Shown here piece by piece: positions 1 through 12,011 of a stretch of 64,000 nt of DNA. The position numbers were made by a program, and so were the translations under genes. The stretch is from Muricea muricata. Lineage: Eukaryota; Cnidaria; Anthozoa; Malacalcyonacea; Plexauridae. Where the stretch lies: positions 9,752,115 to 9,816,114 of the forward strand of contig OY979729.1 in NCBI GenBank assembly GCA_963855995.1. Direction: 5' to 3'. The first letter of the stretch is position 1. Each line of letters opens with the position of its first letter. The notes below the pieces were generated by a model that ran no database searches, had not been told where the DNA came from, and worked only from the letters and a program-made list of their open reading frames with translations.

Positions 1-3000
1 ATGTTTATGCAACATTATTTTGTTGAAACAAATGGCATGTGTAACTGTACCAAATGTCAGCTGGCATCGCTTGCGTTGAAGTTTCATTCGTCAAAATGCC
101 AGATCCCGTTCTGCAAAGTTTGCATGAGGTGGGTGAAATGTAATGAGTAAATTTGTAACTTTATCAAAATAGTATATGCTTTGCATGACATATTGCGCAC
201 AACCATTTGCAATCTACCATTAACTTAAAAGAGTACTAAAATGCATGGACAGGAATGCAAAGATGTTGCTGATGGACGCGTGTGATTCAGCCAGATACAT
301 GTTACTTTGGAACACTGTAACTTCACTTTGAATGTATTCCAGGACTTTGTGCTTACATATTTTAACAAGTCATTGTAAGGTTGTTCAAACAAGACTGATA
401 CAAACATAATATAACATGTTGCCACAGTCTTGTGTAGTCAACTTTGTAACAATTTTGTTACAACAGGTTTGTTGGTACAAGTGCCACATATGACACAGTT
501 AAGTACCATGCTTTCCAAGCTTGTGACTTAGAGCAATGCATAGATTTTGACGACTGACTGGCAGATTGGCTGAGGTGTTCACATGCATAGTAGGAAATGT
601 AGGAAATTGTCGCTAACTGATTTTTTAGGCTTCTAAAAACACATTTGCATACAAGGACCTTTGCCTACATCATCCTCATTCATGTCGATCTTTGCACACA
701 TTTTGTACCCAAACTTGATGCTATAACATTTTCAACAAGAATATCAATTAAAAATTAAGTGATATTATGCCTATGGAACTATTGACTTTTAAAACTTCTT
801 TTTGGTAAAAAAGCCTTAAAAAGCCTGTAAAGAAATATTGCCTCTAGATATTAAATATAGGAATTGGATTATATTTAAATTGAAGTTACAGAGTTTCAAA
901 GTTAGGTGCATCAGGCCATACAACCAGTGTCTTCTCCATTGTCAGCCACATTGGTGCTTTATTAGATTGCATTTCTGTGGTTGTCCAATGTCAAATTATC
1001 ACTTTTCAAGGCTTAGCTAATAGTTTTCTAGATTTAATTTAAGTCTTGTATACTATAAATGTCTGCTAACTTTTTAATCCATTTATAAATTTATACTATG
1101 CAATTGAGTCACATAACTTAGTGTTTTTATCTGAAAGCCATACCTACAAAACTACAATTAAACTACAAAACTATAATTAATTATAGATAAAGCTAATGTG
1201 TTTCAGTTGACAAAAATTGTTGCTCATTATAACTTTTTGAAACATTTTGAATACATGTTAGTTAGCAAATGGTTTTAACAATATTCATTCCAGTGGTATT
1301 CCAAAAAATATTCCATTTGTGCTTGCTGATTGAATTATGTACTAATTGTCATTCTTTATGGTAATTTTGTTCCCAGGGCCAAAAATATGGCATGCAGACC
1401 AGCTGCAGCACCTGTAGTGGTACCTCCTGTAGCTGCACAAGCAGGTGTACTGAATATCCCAGTATGTGGACCAAGCCTCGACCCAGAAGATCAAATTTGT
1501 TGGAAGGTATTCATACCAAGTTATATTCATATAGCCCTGGGTTAACTTCTAAGCAAATTTACCAAGAGCTTATACAGTAATTTGTAGACTTTAAAATATT
1601 TTTGTCGTAAATCTTGTCTGGATTGATTGTTACTTCCTTGTCTCAAATTTTGAAAGAAAGGGTTGTGTTGAAATACACAAACTGATACAGTATGGGTTAA
1701 GTTTTAACCCAGGGTTAACGCTGAGCAACTGGCCGCAGGATTAGAGCATCTCTGGTTTAAAGCATGAATATCTTCGAATCAAGCAAGCAAAGTTCAATGA
1801 AGTAAATTGTCTGCTCTGATGAATTTACATAGAAAGATTGCTGTAAGCACTTGCTCATAAAAAAAATGCAAGTACTGTAGTATAATAACATAATGGTTTC
1901 CTCTCAGCCAAAACTTGTTTACTTATTCCTTGCAGGAGGACAATTTTCCTCAAGACATCTCCCACTTTAAGGAAGATGTTGATTATATCTGTCTGGATAC
2001 ACTTGGCAAAGGTGGACATGGTGAAGTTAGCAATGTCCAAATACCAGATGATGTGAAGAAAAAATGTTTTGGGTCTGATTATGATGACATTGTCATGAAA
2101 AAGGTATTCAAATCATTCAGCAGTTCCTGCCCCCCCCCTCCCCCCACCTACTAAATACCCCTAATACTGTAGGATTGAAAAATGTTTTTCTGCCAACATA
2201 GATGAATTTATTTTGTCTTACTGCTAAAATTAGGCTTTTTTCAGGGTTTTAAACTAATATTGAGGAAGTAGATTGTCTGTGATATCAGTATAAAATTTGG
2301 ATATCTGTGATATCAGTATAAAATTTGGATATTATTTTAATAATCTTTATTTATTGGTGGTTGCAGTCAAAAAATGTTGGAGACGATGAGAAATACATGT
2401 TGCAACAAACATCGCGACATCCCAACTTGGTTCGCACCTTCTGTGTGGTCCAGAAGCAACCCAATGAGTATCGAACTTTTATGGAGAAGTGTAGTAAGTA
2501 CAACACAGATTCAGTTCTTTAACTGGATCAAGAAATAACCACTGAGTAGTTAGTTTTTAATACTATATTTAGTATATTACCTCTAGGAAGACAGTTCAGA
2601 ACTGATAGAACATTCCAGTATAAATAGTTAAGTTAGTTTAGGTTTCTGTCTAGTAATACTGGATCAATAAGAGATGACCCTTACTGGACCTCTAGGAAGA
2701 CAGTTCAAAACTGATAGAACTATCCAGTATAAATAAAGTTAGTTTAGTTTAGGTTTCCTCCTGTAGTAACACTGGATCAATAATAGATGATCCTTGCTGG
2801 ACCTTTAGGAAGAACAGTTTAGAACTAATAGAGCTATCCATATAAATAAAGTTAGCTTGCGTTTCCTCCTGAAGAAACACTGGATCAATAGTAGATCATG
2901 ATCCTTACTAGACCTGCAAAGAACTATCCAGGACAAATAAAGTTAGTTCAGTTTTATTCCTTCCTAGTAACTCTGGATCAACAAGATGATTTTGGGTTCA

Positions 3001-5317
3001 TTTCCATTTGTAGAAACGTCTTTGAGAGAGTATTTGAACAAGCTGGTGGAGGAAGGAGGGTGCATGGAAATCCACGAGGCGATGTTTTATTGGTCGCAGA
3101 TCATGGATGCTTTAAAATTCCTACACCACCTTCGGGTACCTGTAGCCCACAAAGATATCAAGGCTGAAAATGTGCTTCTTTCAGTCAAAGACAACCTTGT
3201 TCAGGTCAAACTGGCTGACTATGACACAGTGAAGAAGTTGAACAACTTGTTCACTAAGCCTGGCCTGAAAGCGAAGGGGACACATGGGCTTGTGTCACCG
3301 GAGGTATTGTATATAGTTGCGTTTATCTGTCTGTATAAATATTTAATATATACTAAGACAGAAGCCTAAAATATTTCGTAACTTTAAAAATTTAATAATA
3401 ACTGCTCAACGTGACCTCTTTTTCATTCACCTAAAGGTTTTGAGACAAATGTCACATGGTCGTCCAGCAGATGTCTACTCAATGGGAATGTTTTTGTTCC
3501 AAATGCTTTTCCCACAAGATTTCAAAAACCTCCAAGTAAGCATTTTTTGCGTTCGTGGTTTCACCCAAACAAAGGACTTTTACTTGGAGTTCCATTATTA
3601 CTAGAGTTCATTGCACTTGGTTAAAAGATGCGCATGGATTGTTTTGGGAACTATATGATCTGGTGTAATTTTATCTGCAGTATACTCACAGATTGATTGA
3701 TTGGCTATTAACTTATAACAAGATGTAAATAACTTTTTCTTAGATCGAACTTCAGCAGAGCTTCAGGAACCCTTCTGAATTGATCGTTCGACACCATTGT
3801 CTCGTTGAAAGATTTTTGCTTGTAAGTAAAATTCGTACTAATTCCTGTATAAGATGTAGGTAAGATTAATATTAATTAGAGTAAGTTCGTAATGAATCAT
3901 TCATTAAAAATTTTCTCTTCACTTTCTTGGAATTTTAGAGGAGTCCATTCAAACAAATCCACTACCTTGCAGTGTAGACTTTGTTACGTTACTTTTTCCG
4001 CTGTTGTCAAGTCGATCTGAAGTACACAGCTAAAAACACCACAGTCTTGATGCAGCTTCTAAAATTTACTGCCTCGCTGCCACTGCTTGTCAACAAGTTG
4101 AAACAAACTTGCCAATTTCGTCAAGTTGCAACAAGTCTATTAAAATCAGGCTTGTTGCAACTTGTCATTTGCAGACTTGCTACAACTTGTGCAAACAACT
4201 TGCAACAAATCTGTGGATGACAAGTTTCACCATCAACAAGCTGTCGCAAGCCATGCGAACGCATCCTGATATCGGCTTGTTGATCAAGTCTGTTGCAATG
4301 AGTGTCAACAGACTTGCTGTGACTGTTGCGTTTTGGCTGTGTGTAGAGTGTTTTCATCTGACGTCATGGCCGCCATGTTGTTGTACCAGGACAAAAGAAT
4401 TTTAAATATATTCTTTTGAAAGGTACACCAATTTGGCCGCCTACTTTTTTGTTGTTTTATCCCCTACGGATTGTGTGCAAACGCTCTATATAGTGTAAAC
4501 TTAGCTTGAATTCATTTGTCTTTCAACAATGTTTTACTGCCTATAGTATGTTACTGTTGAAAACTATCAGCTATGAATGACACAAACAAATATTTAAACA
4601 CATTTGTATCTTTGTATCAAAAATATATTAGGATAAACTACAAAATTTCTGTAGTTCGTTTGCCTTTTTACATCTTCACTTTATATATGACGTTTGTTAT
4701 TGAACGTATTTCAGGAGAAGATGCCAATCCTACATAGTCTCGACGAAGAGTTGGCAGAACTCATCCAAACCTGTTTGGAAGTAAGTAAATATATGAATAT
4801 TTGCCCTCCACTATGCGTTTACTTTAAACCACAGTAAATGAGCAGACGGGTCACTCGGCGGTGCAACATGTCCTTTTTTATGCAGTTCACAGGCCAGAAT
4901 AGTTGTGGAATAGCAAGTTTCGTGCTTCTATTGGTCTGGAAATTGACTGTCAGAACATGCATAATGATGGGGGGGGGGGGGGCACAAACGTCGGAGGGTT
5001 TATAGGTTCTGCCTCGAGTGGCCCTTATGTTTATTTCCTATTTAGTGCTGTAAACGACCACAAGAACGCTTTTTTAAGCAATGCATTCTGAGCGGGAAAA
5101 ACACTTCGTAAATTTTGACCATTATTTTTGGTCCCTTGTTACTTCTCTGCGGTTTTCGACTTTTACAAAAACATTAGATACTTTCTGTTGTTTTTTGTAG
5201 GAGGAACAATCGAGACGTCCAACCGCTCCTGAAGTCCTGCAGCATCCCGCTGTCACCAAGTACACCAGGCGCCAAATTGATATGCGCCAGCTCATTGAGC
5301 AAATCGCGCAGATTTGA
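1..5317 (+). CDS. TAZ-like zinc finger plus protein kinase, 5' end cut by the window edge
   Basis: Nine exons join in frame: 1-128, 1377-1506, 1936-2103, 2367-2493, 3014-3303, 3437-3535, 3744-3821, 4715-4780 and 5201-5317 (TGA). They total 1,203 nt, or 400 codons plus stop, and every intron is GT...AG. Residues 14-41 carry a TAZ-type zinc-binding pattern (C-x2-C, C-x9-H-x3-C-x4-C, ending IPFCKVC). Residues 43-75 form an Ala/Pro/Val-rich linker. The kinase domain follows: glycine loop GKGGHG at 110-115, candidate ATP lysine in IVMKK (138-142), catalytic loop HKDIKAEN (230-237) with Asp232 and Asn237, SPE at 279-281, Asp293 of helix F, and RRP at 367-369 in the C-lobe. The metal-binding DFG is DYD (253-255), so Gly is replaced. 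Catalytic Lys, Asp and Asn seem present, so activity is plausible but unproven. Substrate and pathway are unknown. The true start is probably left of the window, although an ATG sits at base 1. Exon borders are inferred by eye. Confidence 0.85.
2581..2990. repeat. ~110-bp tandem repeat in kinase intron 4
   Basis: About 3.7 units of roughly 110 bp lie here, each with the marks CTAGGAAGACAGTT, CCAGTATAAATA and AACACTGGATCAATA. The array ends about 25 bp before the acceptor of the exon starting at 3014. The same unit, in reverse orientation, forms the array at 57608-58017 in an intron of the phosphatase gene. Confidence 0.85.
3822..4714. other. Kinase intron 7: low-complexity CAACAAGT-rich tract
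   Basis: This intron has no further supported exon. Between about 4030 and 4330 it is rich in short words such as CAACAAG, GTTGCAAC and ACTTGT on both strands, like a decayed repeat. A small in-frame segment at 3939-3979 behind an AG, ending in TAG, could act as an alternative terminal exon (12 residues), but nothing else supports it. Confidence 0.4.
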
Positions 5318-5391
5318 GATCACCTGCGATTTTATATTTCCTACTGACACGCAGTAATCTGTTCCTTGTGTGTTTGCATGGTGATTTTTAA

Positions 5392-5397
5392 ATTAAA
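5392..5397 (+). terminator. Possible poly(A) signal of the kinase gene (ATTAAA)
   Basis: ATTAAA lies about 75 bp after the stop codon and is the nearest hexamer of this kind. It is only a sequence match. Confidence 0.3.
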
Positions 5398-5643
5398 ATA
5401 TAATTTTGTGGAAACATCACGTAAGTTTATCAACGCAGAGCTTTCGACCGTAAGCTCGGATCTTCATCAGTGCTTTTATTTAGTCATAAAGTGGCATTAT
5501 TATTATTATTAATTATATTTTGATTTAATGTAATCTATAATGTAATCTTAAAACGCAATGTAATCTATATAAAATATAGCGGGTCGACCTTGTGTTTGTC
5601 CGAATTCCTGTTATTTGATCCTGTGTTTAAGGAACCCCAAACC

Positions 5644-5651
5644 TTTTATGG
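5644..5651. repeat. Left TSD of the 43-kb unit (TTTTATGG)
   Basis: Identical to 49066-49073 and directly abuts the CAGTGGCGGATC terminus. Confidence 0.75.
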
Positions 5652-5820
5652 CAGTGGCGGATCTAGCGTAAGTCAAATAAATTACCACAGCTCATTCTGG
5701 GATATATTTACATTTTAAAATACCTTCAAAGCAACTTCATTGGTTAGATTTTACTCTTTTGAAATTCATAACCTATGACATTGTTCTAAAGTTATTACTC
5801 CGCCTGCCGTAGGCGAGGCG

Positions 5821-5852
<32 letters not shown>

Positions 5853-6382
5853 CGGTGTCAGAAGTCGGTGCAGCGCTCATGGGTGATACCGCTGGCACAA
5901 ACCGCGTGAGCCGACCTAAACACGGCGTTTAAACCATTGATCTGAATAATACTGGATCGCGCATACATAATAAAATTTTGAAGTCATCGCCGCCATCTTG
6001 GTACTCCAGGTCCAGTGTTCTTTGCGGGTGTAAGAGTAATCTTTTAAGCAGCGTTTTCAATTTCCGTAAATTTCCTTTAAATAAGGAAGTTTATTTATCT
6101 ATTGATAATGCCACAGATTACTATTGTACCAGATGTCTATCTTCGCCAAATATCTGTTACAAGTTTTTGACATGCTTACGCGAGCTGACGAAAGATTTCC
6201 GCCATGTTCTTAGTAAGCGCAATCCACGCCATACAACGTAAGCAACAGTCTAACCGAGTCTAAAACCTATGCATGTCTGACACAGGCCTGGCCTGGACGC
6301 GAGTCTGACGCAAGTGTCCGCCATGTTCTTAGTAAGCGCAACATACGTGATATTGCGAAAAATGACGAGTGCAATTCGTGAT

Positions 6383-9185
6383 CACTGAGCTTTACTAATA
6401 TATCTGGAGGAGCGGCTCGGCATGAAAAAGTGTCGCCAAAAACATGGCGGATTTTGGCCTTTGCTGACGCCATATGGTTCCTCAGCCTACAGGTATTTAC
6501 CACTGACCAACCGCGATCCCGAGCTTTTAAAAAGACCTTCGCCCCCCTGGCTTTTGCAAAAAAATTTATGGCTTGGTTGTTTTCGGGAAAAAATCAAAGA
6601 TAAAATAGGTTTTTTTCGCTCGTGAACGCAAGGATTTGTAAAAATAATGTGGAAATGTTTCTTCTAGCAGGTAAGACTCTCGAAACTTTCAATTTTATAT
6701 CGTTTTACTGGCTAAGTTTGCATTTTGATTCCCAAAGATTACAGAAATGCGTAAAAAAATTTTGTCAAATACTGATGCAAAGTCTGTTTATTTATTGCGT
6801 ATATCCGTATAAACAGTTCTGGCTTCAGCATCAGGTACTGACTTTTACTTTAATAGAGCTGTTTTTTATGTTATTTATATAGACAACAAGTTTTCCTTTA
6901 TGAATGTTTATAGTCATGTATCCATGATTTAGTGTTTGTCCATTTGCAGTTTAATGCTGAAGTTAATTACATCACTTGACAGTGTGGAATAATCTCTCTG
7001 TGCTTGATAAAAACATCCATGCCTCTGTGACCTCTGTTGGCATAGTAATTGTGGATTGAAGTGTAGATAAACAGACAATTAATTCAGCTTGTTTTTGAAA
7101 TGCAAATTGTAGTGTCAGACTGTCAGTGCCTCAGTGGGGCATAAAAGATAACATTTTGGGTCTATAAACCCCATAAAATTTACATTGTGCTGTTTTTTTC
7201 CCTTTTTGAGTAATGTGTTGGGTAAGATGCATTATGGACCTTATTTCTTATTTTGCTGTCTAACACCTGATGATTATTCATCATGGGGAGTGCTGGACAC
7301 TCAGTGGTTTTAATTAATGCTTTGCATGTTTCTATGCATTAACTGAACACAAACAAGGTGGTAAATTTGTTTCTCATTTTATTGCAGATTTTAATGTGAT
7401 GTACAAAGAACTAGAGCAAAACACTCCCATTCTAACTTATATATGTATAGTCAACATGGATATTTGTCATATATGTGTAATATTTTGTGCAGTACAACTG
7501 CTTTCTTCAAATGTTGCACTAATAATCTGTTGTCAATACCACATCAAAATTGAGAAGAGATCAGAAATCAAAGCCCATTTGCACAACACAGTGATAGTTA
7601 TGCCATAATCATAATAGTATACAATGTAGTTTTAGGCATTATTGTAATTTCAGAAAACATCTGCACCACCAATGCAGAGATAGGAGATTTATGTCAGCCT
7701 CTCTACCATCAGATGATTTAGCATTTTTACTATAGATTGTAGTATCAGCATAATATAATATCCTCATCCCACTACAGGAAGCATACATTGCTCAGCCTCA
7801 AGTGGAGTAATCCTAGGATTACTCTTGCTAAATGTGGGGTTAGTGTTTTTCTTCAATGACTCATTGTTAGTTAAAATTACTAAATCTTGAAATTTTTCAA
7901 TTTAAATAATACAACTATGAAGTGCATCACTGTGGGTTGGTTTTGTAGTAAGCAAAAATACATTTTTGAAAAAGTTGTTCAAAAAAGTCAAAAGCAGTAG
8001 AAATCATCATGGGAAAAGGAGGGGAATGCACAAGATGGATAATGGAGAAATGTTAATGTGAGCTTCATCCTTTCCACCCAATTGGGGATTAGGCATTTTA
8101 GTACTGTACTTTTATTGTCAGCAGTCAATTCCCTCACTCCATACCATCCATATTTATCTCTGGAGTATATGTAGTGAAAAATTTTATCTAATCTTACTTA
8201 TTTAAATAGTTTAAACAAATAATAAATCTTTCAGCTGTATTGTTGTGGAATAATTCTGAGGTAAACAAGTATAATAGTCAGATTATATACTTATACTTGT
8301 TATTCAAAAAGGCATAAGGTTAAACATAGGGGGAAATGAGAGAAAGTTTGTCTCAAGCAAGCGTGTTTGAACTATGCTTGCATGAACTTTGTGAGCTAAA
8401 TTATATTTGTATACAATATCATTAGCAAAAAATACTTTAGGAAACAAAAATTTGCATGTAAAATGCAAAACATTTTGTAAAATGCAAGACGTTTCTACCA
8501 TCTACAGTTAAGAATAAATGTTCAAGACAGTTGAACAAAAAGCCTTGATTCATAAAACGTTCACATCAAAACAAGATGGCATGTAAGCAATTTTAAAAAC
8601 AGTAAAGCATAATTGTAAAAACCAAGTAAAAACAGCCATACAACAAATGCTGATGTACAACAAAGCGGACTTAAAAGACAAAAATACTCGTTGCAAACAC
8701 TCGTTGCTAAAAATACGTTATACTCAACAATTTTAGCTGGAAATATTGTTTTTTCCTCGTGAATACAAACTGCAAAATTTTTCGGTTTTATAGCAATCCA
8801 ATTGTCCCTTGAAATATTCTTTTTGCCAATATATTTCGAGGTTTTTTGTCCTTTCCTAGCCGCGATAACTTGAAAACTTGCAAATATGTTTTTCAAAAAA
8901 TGGGGAAGCGTCCAGCAAACGTAAAAAAAGCTTTTAAAACCCCAAAATTTACAGCGAAAACTAAAAGACAAAACAAAATTTTGCAAAAAGAACAAAAGGG
9001 GGGCGTGAAAGATGAGCCTGCTTTACAATTGAGCCCAGTCAGTGGCAAATACCTTTAGGCTGAGGAACCATATGGCGTGGATCTGGCGTCAGCAGAGGCC
9101 GAAATCCGCCATGTTTTTGGCGACACTCCGATTACTGAAGCAAGTATAGGAGCCGCTCCTCCAGATATATTAGTAAAGCTCAGTG
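6383..9185. mobile_element. Non-autonomous hAT element, family A, copy 1
   Basis: The termini CACTGAGCTTTACTAATATA are inverted for about 36 bp. TTCGTGAT is duplicated at 6375-6382 and 9186-9193. The element is 2.8 kb with no transposase; the longest open frame (8561-8995, minus strand) is low complexity and lies within conserved repeat sequence. A second copy in the opposite orientation is at 42188-45476, at an unrelated 8-bp target. Confidence 0.85.
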
Positions 9186-9317
9186 TTCGTGATCAGAGTG
9201 AAAATCGAGCACACAAATTTACCTTGCGAAAACACGAAGATAGACATCTGGTACAATAGTAATCTGTGATAATGCTGATTGTCCGCCATCTTGGTACTCC
9301 AAATTCGTCATTTCTGC

Positions 9318-10789
9318 CACAGGCGGCCCAAACGCGCGCTAGACTGTAACAATTATTGTATATTTGATATATAGAAAAATATATCACTAAAATATATTTT
9401 GAAATGAAATTTACTTGCCTATTTGATTGTGTGTACTGCTTTTGTTGTTATTTTGCTGTTATAATATTTTTTAAACGCTTTACAGTCGATGGTTGCGACG
9501 AGTCACTTGTGTACATATAATAAGTAAAAGGCTGCAGACTCCCGCCCGTCGATCCGTCGACGCGAGCACTTTGAGTCAAAAATTCGCCCACTTAAATAAC
9601 TCCATTCTCAAAAAAAAGTCGTCAGCATGTAGATCAGATGCCGTTCTTTGAAAATACTACGATACTTTGCCGAGATCCACACGATTTCGACAATTACTCA
9701 ACGATGCAAATCAAAATCGCTTTTATGTCGAACTTGGAAAGACCGATCACTGCTACGGCGGCGGCTTGGCAGCCAGGCCTTCTTGACCGTTGGGATTTAC
9801 AGGGGGGGGGGCAGACGGCGCCAGCGCGCAGCATGCAAATACCAAGCAAATATTTCCGGTAACAGACAGCCAATCGCTACGGAGCTAGAGACTGTTTACA
9901 TTTACTTACTTCATAATAACACAGAGTAGTAATATATAATAAGCTCATATTTCACTTCGAGCTTGTCGACTTACTTGTGCTTTGACGTTAACTGTACTTT
10001 TCTCAGTCTTTCTGGAAGTATGTTTCAACTTAATAATTGTGATCAGAGAAATATTCTTAAGTTCGTGCTCGCTGGGCACAACGCTTTGATAACTGGTCAG
10101 GCTGGTGTTGGCAAGAGCGTGGTGGTTAGAGAATGCATTAAAAATCTGAATCAAATGCGAAAAAATGTTGCGGTTGTTTGTCTGTGTTATTATGAAGTAA
10201 GTAAATGTAAACAGTCTCTAGCTCCGTAGCGATTGGCTGTCTGTTACCGGAAATATTTGCTTGGTATTTGCATGCTGCGCGCTGGCGCCATCTGCCCCCC
10301 CCCCCTGTAAATCCCAACGGTCAAGAAGGCCTGGCTGCCAAGCCGCCGCCGTAGCAGTGATCGGTCTTTCCAAGTTCGACATAAAAGCGATTTTGATTTT
10401 CATCGTTGAATAATTGTCGAAATCGTGTGGATCTCGGCAAAGTATCGTAGTATTTTCGAAGAACGGCATCTGATCTACATGCTGACGACTTTTTTTTGAG
10501 AATGGAGTTATTTAAGTGGGCGAATTTTTGACTCAAAGTGCTCGCGTCGACGGATCGACGGGCGGGAGTCTGCAGCCTTTTACTTATTATATGTACACAA
10601 GTGACTCGTCGCAACCATCGACTGTAAAGCGTTTAAAAAATATTATAACAGCAAAATAACAACAAAAGCAGTACACACAATCAAATAGGCAACTAAATTT
10701 AATTTTAAAATATATTTTAGTGATATATTTTTCTATATATCAAATATACAATAATTGTTACAGTCTAGCGCGCGTTTGGGCCGCTTGTG
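9318..10789. mobile_element. Foldback element with ~600-bp inverted arms around a helicase exon
   Basis: The termini CACA(G/A)GCGGCCCAAACGCG are inverted. The arms run from 9318 to about 9924 and from about 10180 to 10789 and are nearly identical. A 7-bp TTTCTGC precedes the left end (9311-9317) and follows the right end (10790-10796). The roughly 255-bp centre holds most of the PIF1-like exon. The arms contain a G9/C10 run and no coding signal of their own. Confidence 0.75.
10020..10196 (+). pseudogene. Captured first exon of a PIF1-like helicase
   Basis: An ATG at 10020 opens 59 codons with a Walker A motif (ITGQAGVGKS, about residues 23-32) followed by VVVRECIKNL and a beta strand VAVVCLCYYE. 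This layout is the N-terminal part of PIF1-family helicases, which unwind DNA using ATP. The frame runs into a good splice donor (GTAAGT at 10197). No Walker B, later helicase motifs or acceptor exon were seen before the element ends, so it is a fragment. The last ~14 coding bases and the donor fall inside the right inverted arm and are mirrored on the left near 9910. Family assignment rests on the P-loop and its surroundings only. Confidence 0.55.
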
Positions 10790-11112
10790 TTTCTGCTGGC
10801 TTCACTTGAGGCATATGTATGCGTGATCCAGTATTATTCAGATCAATGGTTTAAACTCAATTTCTAGCGAAATGTGTCAACAAAACACGCATTTAAACGT
10901 GCATGCTAGAACATCTAAACCGCAAGAAGGTTTTACGTGCAAAGATTCTCATGCAAAATGCTTTAAAACGACAAATTCCAGCGATGTGTCGCGGTGAAGT
11001 TTTGAGAGCGTGTTTCCGTCATTTTCTGGTTTATTCCTACTTTTAAGGAAATTTAGAAATTTCTACACAAGAATCAAACGCAAATTCTACTGAAATATTT
11101 ACATACATACAA

Positions 11113-11822
11113 AATGAAGATCGGTGAAGGAACTTCGCAAAAATATTCATTTTTGTACTTTCGAACGGCGTTTTTCCTATGCTTTTGACTGAAAACACGA
11201 CGAACGACACTTGCCAGAGCAATTTGCGTGGCGCGTGGAATGACGTGAGCACGGGGACACAAAAATTGAGGTTATTGAGTGCGAGTTCCCTATCTGTATA
11301 TATCTGATCTGTGATACAGCTTCTTCTGAATCAGGAACAAGGAACTTGCTCGGAGCATGTCGACACAAAGTGGTAGTTTCGGCGTTCCTCGGAATTCGTC
11401 GGTTTCCGACGCTGCTCAAAGATTTTCCGAATACTATTTTTTCAAAATTTTTCTCTAGCACGAAGATTTTGCTCCTTGAAAGTCCTCTAAATTTTCATGC
11501 ATCCTAACTTTGTTTTAAGGTAATATGCTTTATTTTCTATCATTATTTGTAGCAAAGTACTTAGATTGTGCATAGAGATCGATTTTTGAGAGATCAGACT
11601 GGAAATAAGTACAATTTTCGAGTATTGTAAGTTTGTGCTTTCCAAGCATGGCTATGGTCGCATGTAAGATTAAGGCTACCGTTTTCAGTTGAAGTTGGTT
11701 CGATAATAATACCATGAAATCCGCTATAGAAACTGAATGAGGTCTTGAATTGTTGAGATTGTCGAAGAAAGTATGCTGAGACAGTTCTATGTATAGAGTT
11801 GGTTCTGGTTCAAATTTATTGA
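11113..11822. other. Unassigned DNA between repeat F copy 1 and the palindrome
   Basis: This 710-bp stretch is present only on the left side; the right side has no counterpart. Short frames on both strands have no recognisable domain. It may be the rest of F copy 1 or older target DNA. Confidence 0.4.
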
Positions 11823-12011
11823 AAAAAGGCAATTTAATTTTAATTTTGTGAATTTCGATTACAAAACATGCCTTGGACTGTCGACCAATTGATTTCGTCA
11901 GGCGATTACAGACTTGTGAGAGAAGGGGGGTAGCCTAATTACTAAAATGTAGTGAAAAAAGGACTTTCCATCTAATGGTGGGAGCAGGTTGGCGGGAACA
12001 CTGGAGAATAA

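Larger units (their letters stand above)
5318..5651. other. 3' flank of the kinase gene up to the giant insertion
   Basis: Apart from the possible 3' UTR, this stretch holds a short piece resembling the stem of the hairpin at 19032 (TTTGTGGAAAC followed by CACGTAA) at about 5406 and an ATT triplet run near 5493. Nothing coding was seen. It ends with TTTTATGG (5644-5651), the left target-site copy of the 43-kb unit. Confidence 0.5.
5933..10850. mobile_element. TTAA-flanked TIR element nested in repeat F
   Basis: The left terminus ACCATTGATCTGAATAATAC at 5933 is matched on the minus strand from 10850; the inverted repeat runs about 36 bp to CGCATAC with one mismatch. TTAA lies on both sides (5929-5932 and 10851-10854). 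The other F copy (around 47221) has the uninterrupted site. TTAA duplication fits piggyBac or Kolobok types; no transposase was found. It carries two further insertions, 6383-9185 and 9318-10789. Remaining inner parts include inverted matches between about 6106-6147 and 9232-9274, and a direct repeat CGCCATCTTGGTACTCCA near 5991 and 9283. Confidence 0.75.
5797..11112 (+). repeat. Repeat F copy 1, split by a nested element
   Basis: Two pieces, 5797-5932 and 10851 to about 11112, together match 47086 to about 47490 in the same orientation. They start ACTCCGCCTGCCGTAGGCGA and share GGTGTCAGAAGTCGGTGC, GCGTGAGCCGACCTAAACAC and GAACATCTAAACCGCAAGAA. The copy is broken at a TTAA by the element at 5933-10850. 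A poly-T run follows the first 30 bp. Confidence 0.8.

Noticed and set aside
3939..3979. Alternative last exon of the kinase gene (12 codons and TAG)
   Set aside because: The in-frame continuation at 4715 and 5201 restores the conserved C-lobe (RRPTAPEVLQHP), so the short piece is not needed.
8561..8995. 144-codon minus-strand frame shared by both hAT-A copies (also 42378-42812)
   Set aside because: Phe- and Cys-rich low-complexity product with no transposase motif, and the opposite strand is open too. It is conserved only because the elements are copies.
6383..9185. hAT-A copy 1 as a continuation of the palindrome's left arm
   Set aside because: It mirrors 42188-45476, but its target duplication and neighbours differ. 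It is an independent insertion outside the arm, which ends at 11823.
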